Below, one piece after another: positions 45,047 to 55,316 of a stretch of DNA of 64,000 nt. Within the stretch, counting starts at the first letter, position 1. Each line of letters starts with the position of its first letter. The translations under genes and the position numbers were made by a program. The notes under the pieces were generated by a model. The model saw only the letters and a list, made by a program, of their open reading frames with translations. It was not told the origin of the DNA and ran no database searches. Source of the stretch: Fragilaria crotonensis (lineage: Eukaryota > Bacillariophyta > Fragilariophyceae > Fragilariales > Fragilariaceae); NCBI GenBank assembly GCA_022925895.1, contig JAKSYS010000223.1, positions 1 to 64,000 of the forward strand, read 5' to 3'.

Positions 45047-48000
45047 TCACAATAAGTCACCTTTGACCCTTGCACTCATCCTCAACTCGGAATGAACGAA
45101 GCCACTGTCAAAGTCGAGAACACACCGGTGACTCTTTAAGGCTTTCTTCAGTCTTTCGATTTGGGGGAAGAGGAGTTGTTGATTGGGAACAACAGCCGAC
45201 ATGGTCTGAGCAACTGCATTCAGATCTTGATTCGCCACGGCAGCCGTGGCAAGCTTCTGATGCTCCTGTTGGAGATGATGGTACGTACATATATATGCTC
45301 GTGCCCGCGAAGCAAACTTCAATCCTTTCCTTCGTTAGAACATTGATAGGGCACGTGCAGTCTCTCACCAACTGCTTGAAGTTGTCACGACCTCGTTTTC
45401 GTGATAGTGGCATTCGTCGATAGTATGCTTTGGCGTGTGCCCAACTGTATTCAACACCCTCCCCAGCAAGCTCTGCATGAAACTTTGGTGTGAGCAGAAC
45501 TGTTACGCCATGCTGTGATCCTAGGTGTTGAAGAGCCGTTTCCTCGTGCTTGAAATCCGTGCATTCTGCCATGATATGGCGAAGCGAGAACTGTAAGTTA
45601 ACGATCCCTGTGATGTGATCTTTGCGTCCATCAAGCGTGTACTTGTCTAACGAGTCTCTTTCAATTAGCCCTCGCTCTCCCAGAACTTGAAGTAGGCCTT
45701 TGGGCTGTCCCTCCCATCCAGAAGCAATTTGTTCCCTGCGATCCGAAAGCTCAATGTTGTTATTCCTCGCAAAGTCTTGAAGTTCTTTCTTTGTGTAACC
45801 TCGTTGCTGCTGGAGCGTCACACCCTTCTCGTTCAGTGCTTCCAGAAGCACCTTCTTTGACCTTTCAACAACCTTAACTTTCCCCGTCAGCCAATCATGC
45901 CTTTGGACTTCCCTTTGATCAGGAGTAAGGTACCATGGACCCGAATCAGAGGCTTTGAAGATCAAGCACTGAGTATCAGCCACGCCCAGCAACGGTAAGT
46001 TTGGACCGAGGAATCCCTCGTTTGCCAAAATGATCGTATCTCTCATTCTCGCTTGTGTCCCTCCATAGGACTTGGACATGTGCTGAGCACTGAGGGCATG
46101 TTCGCGCTTACGAGCATGTCCTTGACTGTGATCGAACATGAAGACCAAGTCAAATGTTGGATAGAGAACCTTCAAGCAGTCGATGACGTCTTCGAATTGA
46201 AGACTCATGTGATAGGAGTTCCAGTACCCTTCATTATTTACTCCGATGTAAAGGTATTTAACAAAAGGAGATTCGGTGAGGGCAGCCTTGTTGGGTGTGC
46301 CCAAGATTTCCATTGCAGCATGCACATCGGTGTAAGTTGCTCCACTTGGTCTTCGCTCTCGATTGATTTGTTCTAACTCCATCTCTGTCAATTGTCGCCC
46401 AAAGCCAAACTCGCGAGATACGAACGCCGACAACATGAATCCATCTCCTTCTGACTTCGGGAGTAGAGGCCTCTGACCATTCGGGCCAACCCAAGTCTTC
46501 GCACCCATCAAATACTGCGCGAAGACACTTTCATCTTGCCCAATAAACATTATTGGCCGTGCATTTGAAGAAACTCTGATGCTACGTGATGGATTGATTC
46601 TTTCTGTTCCCTCCTCGGCGCCAAAACGATTCCAATAGTCCACGTGAAATTCAATGTGTTCCTCATCTTGGATGATATCGAAGTACGAGTGTCCCATCTC
46701 GACATCAACATTTGGCAAAGTCATAGCTTTACTTTTAGAAATTTGAACCCACCGATTGCAATACGGTTCCAACTCTTGTAGATAGGTTGCACAGAATTGT
46801 GTTCGATTTGACACAACGTCCTCTCGCTCGTGTCCGTCAACATAAAAACTCTTCCTGCGAGTATCATAACAGAAACCAAGAAGCCTCATCCAACGCCATG
46901 CGGTGGTGAAGCTCAAAGACTGAAGTCCATATGCACGAAGGAATAATTCAATCATCATTTCTTCTTGAGTCTCTGTACCAGCAGTTACTACTTCTAGTTC
47001 TTCTTCGGAGCTGTCGATGTGCAATGTAGTACTATTAGAAGTAGTAGTAGTACCACTACTACTACCGCCACCCCCCAACGCTGCAGCCTCCTCATCTTGC
47101 CGCCACTGCAATGCCAGTCTCGGTATCACCGTACTAACAATAAAGTCGTGAAGGCTCTCTATTGTTAGTGTTGCTAGATTTTTAATCCCAAAGGACACAA
47201 TCTGATCCTTGGCATCGGGGTAAATCTCAAGCAATCGCGGCAGGGGCCGTTTTCCACACTGCACGTAGGCATTTGGGTGGGGAAAGCTTTCGAACTTTCG
47301 GAAGACCATATTCCATTCGGCCACAGTCTTATAGAATGTGGCCTGATTCAGCCCAAGCCTATTCAGAGTTTTGCATGCCTCCTTGCAACAATCATGCCAG
47401 GTCCATGCATTCATATTTGCGAGAGCAAGTTGATATGCCAAGCACAGAAAAATTGACCTCTGTCGAATTTCAAATATTTCGGTCTTGGTACAATAGTTCT
47501 CAGTATCTCCACCCATCACAATGCCACGCCAGCCCTCTGAACTCTCATGTACAGACTGCAGTAAGATTATTCGACGCTCTACGGCCTCTTGGGGACTCTC
47601 AGGTACACCGTTGTTCCAGTGGTTGTATCGACAGTAGTATTTTCAATACTCACGGATTCCCTTCTTGGTTTGAACAGTTGATATGCTTCTGGACTTTCGG
47701 GCCAGTAAGAGCATACTGCAGGATTACCATATACTAAACTCTTCTATACATGTTTATCATACGTCTATTTCTAGGCGGATGCATTTCATGTTGCTGGCAC
47801 TTTCGGGCGGGCGGTTTTGTTTAGGGACAGATGGAGATAAAGAAGCAGTAGCAAAAGCTACGCATCAGAATAGAGGACAACACCAACTCATGTGGGTGCC
47901 AAGGGCATTAAGAAAAAGAAGCATGGCTTGTAGCAGGATGCTACGTAGCAGCAGAGGAAGTGATGGTTGTGCAGTACAACAGTACAATACTTAGTACTCA

Positions 48001-48836
48001 TATAGGTTGAAGAAGTACAGGTACTGGTGGTATAGCGGACAAACCACCAGCAAATGACTGTGATCAGAAACACCCACTTGAAGTGAGAAAGATAGATGGG
48101 AACCAGCAGCTTGCTGAAGTGCACATGGGCACAGTAGCTTGCACGCCGATTCCAGAGAAAATACTGGTATTGTAATTACCAGTGCTGAAAGTTGTGAAAA
48201 GTAAAAAAAACAGCAATCGCTGTACAGTAGAAATGTGGCCAGTACTCGAGTAGCCAGTAGAGATACCGCGAGCGAAGTCAATTGCATGGTGTTGAGTCTT
48301 GATCATGGTGGGTGAATCCACCTCGGTTTGTCGACCATTCCAGCAGGAGTTTTGCTGATACCCAAGACAGGGTGCAGCAATGGACTGAACAGCGAAGCAA
48401 GAGATCACAGAGATCCGTGCTCCGCTGGAAAAAGACATTGAACCCACCATGGTGGTGGGCTCCGACACAACCACGCGTCCCAGGACACAAAAACGGACCG
48501 ACAGACAGACCGGATTTTAGAATCTGGTGAGAAGAAATTGTGTACTGCAGGATTACCAGCGGCAACAGCATCAACCCTCTGACGCTTATTGGGGGACTCT
48601 TGTTCAGATGCATCAGCATCGTCCTCACCAGCAACACTTTCATGAAGCACTGTTGCATAATCGACAGTACTCGGTCTTGATCTTGTCGATGGGATTGCGA
48701 GGGCATTTGCTGCTATCTCCAACACCTTTTTCTTCCATGATTGGTTCAGGGGGCTTGGATACATCACCTGCCTCGTTTCTTTGGTGACAAAATAAAAGTG
48801 TTGGTGTTGATAAGAAACTCGGAACACACCACTCAA
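45047..48836 (-). pseudogene. IS630/Tc1-related DDE transposase, split by an insertion
   Basis: The main exon runs from about 47,650 to 45318 and is open through the ATG at 47519, with coherent coding upstream (RYNHWNNGVPESPQEAVERR). A 52-nt intron (45266-45317) leads to a last exon, 45265-45047, ending in a helical tail with KSHRCVLDF. Likely catalytic sites are FIGQDESVF (first Asp), FMFDHSQGHARK (second Asp) and GVEYSWAHAKAYYR (Glu). A Gly/Ser/Thr-rich loop lies near 47,040-47,080. An upstream exon (about 48,836-48,559) encodes a segment ending AAGNPAV and is interrupted by the 829-bp insert; its remainder lies at about 47,713-47,655 before a GTGAGT donor. The copy is therefore inactive as it stands. 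Confidence 0.68.
47714..48558. mobile_element. 829-bp insertion flanked by 16-bp direct repeats inside the transposase gene
   Basis: TACTGCAGGATTACCA occurs at 47714-47729 and again at 48543-48558. The DNA between interrupts the upstream exon of the Tc1-related transposase: coding sense is coherent up to one copy and resumes at the other. The direct repeat is therefore a target duplication. Sixteen base pairs is long for cut-and-paste elements and more typical of target-primed retrotransposition, but I see no poly-A tail or reverse transcriptase. The family is unknown. Confidence 0.6.
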
Positions 48837-50439
48837 GTTCGAACGTTCGAACCATCGAACCTCGACATCACAGATCCGAATAAAGCTGCCCGTGACATTG
48901 CTGTGTTGAACTTTCGAACGTCTATGATGATTGAAGCATCAATGTGCCCTGTCTTGCGAAGTACGTCCACCCATGTTGCTGCAGGAAGCCAACAGTTTGT
49001 AAAGCGAGGCCCGTAAACAGGATCCGCGCGAATCAACATGACAGCCTTGACCAAAACGGTCTGAATGCCTTGGTCAGCCATCCGTCCAATTAACCTCACT
49101 TGGTCAACTGGATTTTCAAGTGCATTGAGATGGCAACTGGCGGGGTCGGGTTAATTGGAAGGAGTACAACTGTTGCGGACAATGGCTTTCAAACTCATTG
49201 TGAAACGCCCTGCTTCCAACACGAGAAATTATTCTGAAGTACACGACAAAGCTCACTTTCTATTGGCTGCACGTACTTTTTGTACTGGGCTGTGCGCCAG
49301 GATTTTCGGACGTGAAACCAGCCATACAACCTATTCAGCTCCACCCTGGAAGAGATGGGCTTCGTGTTGAACCCTTACGACCCATGTATTGCCAATCGAA
49401 CCATTAACGGAAAACAATGCACTATTGCCTGGTACGTAGATGATACGAAGATTTCGCACGTGGATCCGGAAGTAGTCACGTCTGTGATATCTGCTATCAA
49501 ACAACGATTTGACAAGATGAAAGTAACTCGAGGCAAGGAGCACACGTTCCTGGGTATGAACATTAAATACACCGACCGCGGAACGGCCATAATTTCAATG
49601 AAGGACTACTTAATGGAAGCAATTGACGAATCTGGGCTGGGCTGGAGATCACACACACCGCGGCTACCCCTGCACGGAGGACTTTATTTGAGGTAGACCC
49701 GCGAGCTGCCCCCCTGAAAACTGACCGTTTTGAGACATTCCGAAGCGTGGTCATGAAGTTGCTATATGTGGCTCTGCGCGCACGTATGGACCTTCTGCTC
49801 GCGATATCCTTTTGTCAACGAGGATATCCAAGAGTACAGTCGAAGACGAAGGGAAGCTCAGAAGAGTTCTGAGTACATCAAAGGGGCCGCCGACTTGGAG
49901 TATGAACTCGGGGCGGACCATCTTAGCAGTTTCACGACTTGGGTGGATGCATCGTATGCCACGCACCCGGACATGAAGAGTCATACAGGTGGACTTATTT
50001 CATTTGGTACCGGGGCGCTATTGTGTAAATCCAACAAACAAAAGTTAAATACGAGGAGTTCAACGGAGGCTGAGGTGGTCGGCGCGAGTGACTACCTCCC
50101 GACCACGCTATGGGTACAGCTGTTTATGAATGCGCAGGGGTATCCTATGCAAAAGACTTATTTCGAGCAAGACAACGAGAGTGCCATAAAATTGGAAAAG
50201 AATGGTCGCGTATCGGCCGGTCCCAAGTCCCGACACATAGACATCCGGTATTTTTGGATCAAGGATCGCATTAAGAGTGCGAACGTGGACATCCGCCACT
50301 GTCCAACCCTACGTATGATAGCCGATTTTTTTACGAAACCTCTCCAAGGTAACCTCTTCCGACTTTTCCGCAGCGTGATACTCGGTCATGAACACACCAA
50401 CTCCCTTCAGAACATCGCCATCGCACCGTCCGAGGAGCG

Positions 50440-50742
50440 TGTTGAGAATAAGAAGCGTACTGGCACGGATGACGGTGTTTCTACGGAAGAAGACAACAGT
50501 ACGGATATCGTTTTACTAGAAGAACTACCGAGTGAAACGTGGGTAGACGTCGTAAAGAAAGGTAAGGCTCGGAGCGCGAGTAAAAAGGAGAGTTGTGTTT
50601 CGAGAGATCATTCTCTCGAAACAATCCAGTAGTAGAAGACTAGTTACATTGACTTTCTTCATCTTCCGTTGTAGCGCCCCTCGCATCAGAGTTACCCTAG
50701 ATTCAACGTCTACGGTGGTGCGGAGTAGCGAACAATCCAACA
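50440..50742 (+). repeat. 3' LTR of the copia element (303 bp)
   Basis: Same sequence as 40282-40584 as far as can be read. The last part of the polyprotein frame runs about 190 bp into this LTR before its stop near 50630, so the LTR is partly coding. The AAGTT duplication follows at 50743-50747. Confidence 0.92.
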
Positions 50743-51374
50743 AAGTTGACCCTAAATTTGTCAGTTCTTCCGGTACAGCGCCAGAACTGGGACGCATTGC
50801 ATTGTCAATCTTGCCTCTGAATGACGCCATTGTCCTGTGAACTTAAACTCAGATGTCGCGATTGTCGTCGAAAACTGAGGCAAAACTGCGATCGGAACCA
50901 GAAAACCCAGTTGGGTTGCGGTCGATGGATCATGGGATCATGGTTGCAGATTGGAGATGGTCTCGCAACGACTGTTGGATCCGCACTTGGAGACCGAAGA
51001 CCAAAGCTGCGTGTACCGCTGCATATGCAGTAACTGACAACAGTCAAGTAGACTATCATACCGGTATCAATTACCGCACTTTGGACTTCTAATCGCGTCA
51101 TTGAGGTTCATCAGCCAATGATTCGGAAGAGTAGAGTTGATATTTTATCAACCTAAACGGGCCAGCATTCTGGATGGATAAGATGGTATGATCCATGTTC
51201 ACAGAGTCAAGTCGGAGTGCCTGGTAGGAGTACGCAACCATGTTCTTAACACTTTTTCGTTGTCGTGGGCTAGCTCACATCTTGATTTGATGAGGAAAGA
51301 AGCAATCATTTGAGTGACAACAAACGAGCGTCAAGTGCCATTTGTTTGTCAACTTTTTAAATTATTCGTTGGAA

Positions 51375-51535
51375 ATACATTACGAAGAATAATCTACATG
51401 TTAGCTAACCTCAAAGCATGCAGAATGCAATATTAAAATGATTGATTCAAAAAGCGTGGGATATACATTACGAAGAATCATCTACATGTTAGCTAACCTC
51501 TAAGCATGCAGAATGCAATGTTATAACGATTGATT
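51375..51535. repeat. Two-copy tandem repeat, period 88 bp
   Basis: A block of about 70 bp beginning ATACATTACGAAGAAT at 51375 recurs at 51463 with four or five substitutions. It is non-coding. Confidence 0.8.
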
Positions 51536-51736
51536 ATGGTATTGAACAGCAACACATCAACGAACAATTGGGAAGTATCACCAGAGGCCAGGGACTATGG
51601 TCGATCACAGGAGTATGATTATGGATCTCCACCTGGTAGTACTAGTACTGGAGTACATCGGGTTTTTGACTCACCACAAACCACAAATACAACAAACTTC
51701 GATCGAAACAAAGTACGAACTTCGCTAATAAGAGCA

Positions 51737-52491
51737 TCCCCACCCGTCGCGCTATTTTTTTGTCCACCGACACCAAGTACCGTTTATAGAAACCTATTTT
51801 CGGCAACTTTTGGCGTCTTTCTTGCACCAGTGCTACGCTAATTCTGGCGTGCTTTTTTGCACCAGCAACGCTAAAATTTTTGGCGCACCTGGAAATTTTC
51901 CTCAAACACAATCATTACTGTGTCAAAAAGGCTGTCATCGTCGGATGAAACGATCTCCATTCTTGGATGTTCTGGTTGATTGAATTGACGATGTGCAGTT
52001 TGTGTGCTACTACCAAACACATCATAGTACAGCAATATGCGTGTATCATAGCGCCAACAAAGATTGCTCACAAGAACAACGTGTGTTGAAGTAGTGATAG
52101 TCGTTCAAACGGTGAGCTATCTTACATAAATTATGAGCTACGACATGAGTGGTCCTGGACATGGGACGTGATTAACAACGTGATTGGAAAAATTCAACTG
52201 GAAGAAGATTATGACCGTTAAATTCGTACTGTTCATACTACAGTACAAGTAACGTTATTCGAAGGGTTCGACAGTTCATTCGGATGATTCGATTACTCAA
52301 CTCCTTTGAGTCGAACAAGTCAAAAACAGGCACGCTATTCATTCTATTATCATTCTTTTCGCCATTGATATAGCGTGTCAAGAATGAAATAGCGTGACCA
52401 AAATGTCAAAAGGCCCAACCGGTGGTATAATTTTTGGACATTTTCGTCACGCTATTAGACCATTTTTGCAAAATAGCGTGACGGGTGGGGA
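51737..52491. mobile_element. MITE-like element with ~22-bp imperfect TIRs
   Basis: TCCCCACCCGTCGCGCTATT at 51737 matches the complement of the right end (52491 inwards) with about one mismatch in the first 20. The word AATAGCGTGA or its complement recurs several times near the right end (about 52,330-52,480), giving subterminal repeats. The 755-bp interior has no coding capacity. A target duplication is not clear, so the superfamily is open. Confidence 0.65.
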
Positions 52492-53043
52492 TACATCTAT
52501 AATGTACCGGTACTTGTACATGGTACATGTATGTGAAACCTGTCGTAGTCAATCTGCCGTTGAGGATGCCTCAAAAACTCAAGTTACTGTACGGCAATTG
52601 TAGTACGTGTACTGCTCCAGTTTAATTTGACATACAGCACATACACTCAACGCTCAACCACACTCAACTGTACACCGGTGGTACTGTATGCATGCAAGGA
52701 CAACGGATTCCCAAACAGTCATGCGTCATGCCGTCATGCCCCAATGATATACTGTACATATGACATTTGACATATGTGAAGTCTGAAATTCAACATGTGG
52801 AATCGATTCTGATTGGCAAGATTGCCAGTGACGGTTTTTTTGGTGCGCGACCCTGTTGCGATCGTACCGAATCAGAACTGGTACTGGTAGCATGTAGCAT
52901 GTACAGAGATTGATAGATCTACCAAACGAATCCGGTAACGGGTAACGGCCTTCCAATGGTCATCGTTCGACCAACGTCGGTGACTCATCTGTACACTCAC
53001 ATTCCACAGAAATGTAATACCATCACGACAAAGTGCTGTATAT

Positions 53044-53687
53044 CAAGGGTGGCAAAAACCTAATTTTTATTTTTTCAATTTTAGGTTTAGGTTTAAACCT
53101 AGTTAAACCTAGTTAAACCTAAATTCCAAACCTAATCTACCGGCCACTGTACCCGATGTACTATACTACAATGTAAAGGTGCACTGGGAAGAGTCTCAAG
53201 TCTCACCTCTCGCACAGTCTATCTACCGGTAGCTGTAACAGTTGCCTGGTACAGCTAATCCATCATTATGCCTTACCCAGCACTACCAATCTGATGGCTT
53301 GATCCTCCTCTGCTGCTCATGAGTAGTACACCCTGCTGTCAGCACCAGATTCCTCAAACATACAATCTTCAAATGCAGCACGGTTGGACTTTATGCAGAC
53401 CACCTTCTCCACAGTCATCATGGCAACCAAGGCATTCCTCAACTTTGCTTGGACCTCATTCTTTTATCTTCCTTGCCGATTGTCATGGCTGCTAGTTCGC
53501 TTATGTTACTCGCTCATTCGCTGTAACCAAACCCGTAAAGACTTAAAGTAACTCGTAACTCATAACCCGTAACCCTAAACCCCTGAGTTAAACCAAAAAC
53601 CTAAATTATTCGTCTCAAATGAAATCTAGGTTTTAGGTTCAAACCTAGTTAAACCTAGTTGAGTTAAACCTAGCGTTGCCACCCTTG
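53044..53687. mobile_element. Short non-autonomous hAT-like element (644 bp) with perfect 8-bp duplication
   Basis: The ends are CAAGGGTGGCAA (53044) and its complement TTGCCACCCTTG (ending 53687). The sequence CTGTATAT lies directly on both sides (53036-53043 and 53688-53695). Inside, TTAAACCTAG-type repeats occur near both ends in an inverted arrangement. There is no coding capacity. Confidence 0.85.
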
Positions 53688-53743
53688 CTGTATATTGATG
53701 TCATACCACAGACCCACAGATGGACTCCAAACCCGATTTCGCG

Positions 53744-53853
53744 TGTCATGCACTAATAGAAGTGACTAGATAGAATACCTTGTCTACCTATTCCCATTGG
53801 TGTGAGGTCGACGTGGCATGTCGGATGGTCGGACAGACGACTTTATCCTGACC
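53744..53853 (-). repeat. 3' LTR of the minus-strand copia element (110 bp)
   Basis: Matches 62157-62266 almost throughout, with differences only at the outermost bases. It is unusually short for a copia LTR. The ends on the minus strand are of the TGTCAG...TGACA type. Confidence 0.85.
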
Positions 53854-55316
53854 TCCTCTTCGACTGTACTTACCAGTGACATGCCCGGACACTACACCTC
53901 CTCTCAAGCCCAGACTCTTAAGCCATAAGCTCGCTGACTAAATCAGTAAAGATATTAGAACCAAGGGCCTTAGTGCAAATGTCCGCGAAGTTCTCCGCTG
54001 ATCGGCACCAGTGCGCATTGACAATCTTTGCCGCGATAGCCTCCCTGACGTAATGATAGGAAATAGCGATATGCTTCTTCTTCAACTCGCCTTCTGGGAT
54101 TTCCGCACTCTGAATAACCCCGAAGTTGTCACCGAACAAATCCGTAGGTCGCAGAACCGGTACTCCCAGGCATCGTAACATATAGCGAATCGAGATGGCC
54201 TCCTCAACCGCAGAACGCATGGAAATAAATTCCGCACAATACGTGCTAGTCGCAATACATCCCTGGCGTTTACTTTGCCAAATCACGGGAGTACTGCCAA
54301 CAAACACGATAAGGCCGGAAATGGAACGACGAGTAACATGGTCATGCGCGTGGTCAGCGTCAAAGAAGACAGAAGTCTCCAACTCAGTTCCGTATGGCGT
54401 CGGAAAATCAGACGCCACATCTTCCGCCGCATCTGGGTAATCGTCGAGAAAGTCTGGATGAAAAGAGTCAGAACGCAAGCCGTCATCCACGAGAAGTGGA
54501 CGAGAGTCGAGAACAATCCGACGATTGGGATTCTTCTTTAGATAGCCGAACAGGTGTAACGTCAGTGCCAGGTGATTCTCACGTGGAGCCGCCGAAAACC
54601 TGCTGAGCGACGAGACCGCAAAAGCAATGTCAAGTCGTCCAATGGTGCACGCCCACTGCGCCATACCGATCAGCATTTGGTATTTCCGGATTCCCAACTC
54701 CGAAAGCAAAGGGCTGTCGTCAAGCTCAGGGTGGCAGCTCTCCGGTAATGGGGTACGGTGGGGCCAAAGTATACCATCAATACACAATTCGTCATCAGAT
54801 TCCACACGACGAATGCACTCTTTCAGATAGGTAGCACAGCTCAAAACCCACGCGTTCTCCTCTGCCGAAAAGTTATAGTCGTTACCCAGGTAATAGGATG
54901 GGGGTCCAATAGCCTTAAGTAAAAACGCCGCAGAGATATGTGATTTCCATCGTTCAGGATCAGCTGCCACGATTTTAAAATCATCCACATGAGTACAGAT
55001 ATAATCATATCCGTTCTTCTCCTCTCGTTCGCGCATCCAAACATCGCGATCATAACGAGTGGCAAAGAAACCAAGGGAGCGTAAAAAATCGGCGAAATGA
55101 GCCCGAAAAGCACGACTAGAAGAGCGCAAGCCATATAAAGCTTTCTTGAAAATCATCACTGATCCCTCGCGGTCCTCAAATTCTGGTCCAGCCCTGGAAT
55201 AGATTTTCTCCAAGCAATCCGCTGTAATGAATGCGTTACCAATATCACCGCACAGGATTTGTAAGTTTTCTTTGTGTGCGATGAGATCAAGTAGGCGAAC
55301 ACTTATCCCTTTAACA

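Larger units (their letters stand above)
44913..49324. mobile_element. Tc1/mariner (IS630)-related DNA transposon nested in the copia element
   Basis: A 4412-bp element with terminal TGGCTGGTTTCAC (44913) and its complement (ending 49324), flanked on both sides by TA (44911-44912 and 49325-49326). A TA duplication is the hallmark of the Tc1/mariner superfamily. The perfect TIR is 13 bp, with weaker similarity beyond. It carries a spliced transposase on the minus strand. It lies within the reverse-transcriptase region of the copia element, so it is younger than that insertion. Confidence 0.88.
40282..50742 (+). mobile_element. Young Ty1/copia retrotransposon with nested DNA transposon
   Basis: A 10,461-bp span flanked by the 5-bp duplication AAGTT (40277-40281 and 50743-50747). 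Without the nested transposon it is about 6.05 kb. Parts in order: 5' LTR; an extra small ORF before gag (about 40635-41033) with an SH3/KOW-like region (LRKGDRVRIKNKV); gag (about 41048-42250) with a CCHC knuckle (CFNCNNMGHYSVDC); protease (LLDSQST); integrase (VDLFFVQG, HCDHEFE, GEVERSIRTIKERLR); an acidic repeat-rich linker (about 43,730-44,240); and reverse transcriptase and RNase H, divided by the insertion. The identical LTRs point to a recent insertion. Apart from the nested element it has few breaks. Confidence 0.92.
35740..51110 (+). repeat. Tandem duplication of a ~2.5-kb host unit, second copy split by a retrotransposon
   Basis: Unit A (about 35,740-38,230) and unit B (about 38,285-40,281, continuing at 50,743-51,110) align along their length. 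Shared stretches include the leader near 35,750 and 38,290 (GGATGACCCA...ATCATTTAT), the two secreted-protein genes, the 3' flanks (36,800 and 39,280), the block GACCAGAGATCGGT (37,289 and 39,789), and GGGACGCATTGCATTG (37,896 and 50,789). The last pair shows that unit B resumes after the copia insertion. Confidence 0.75.

Noticed and set aside
53080-53680. TTAAACCTAG/TTTAGG runs that look telomere-like
   Set aside because: They are irregular, inverted around the centre and confined within a hAT-like element with perfect 8-bp target duplications, so they are part of the MITE.
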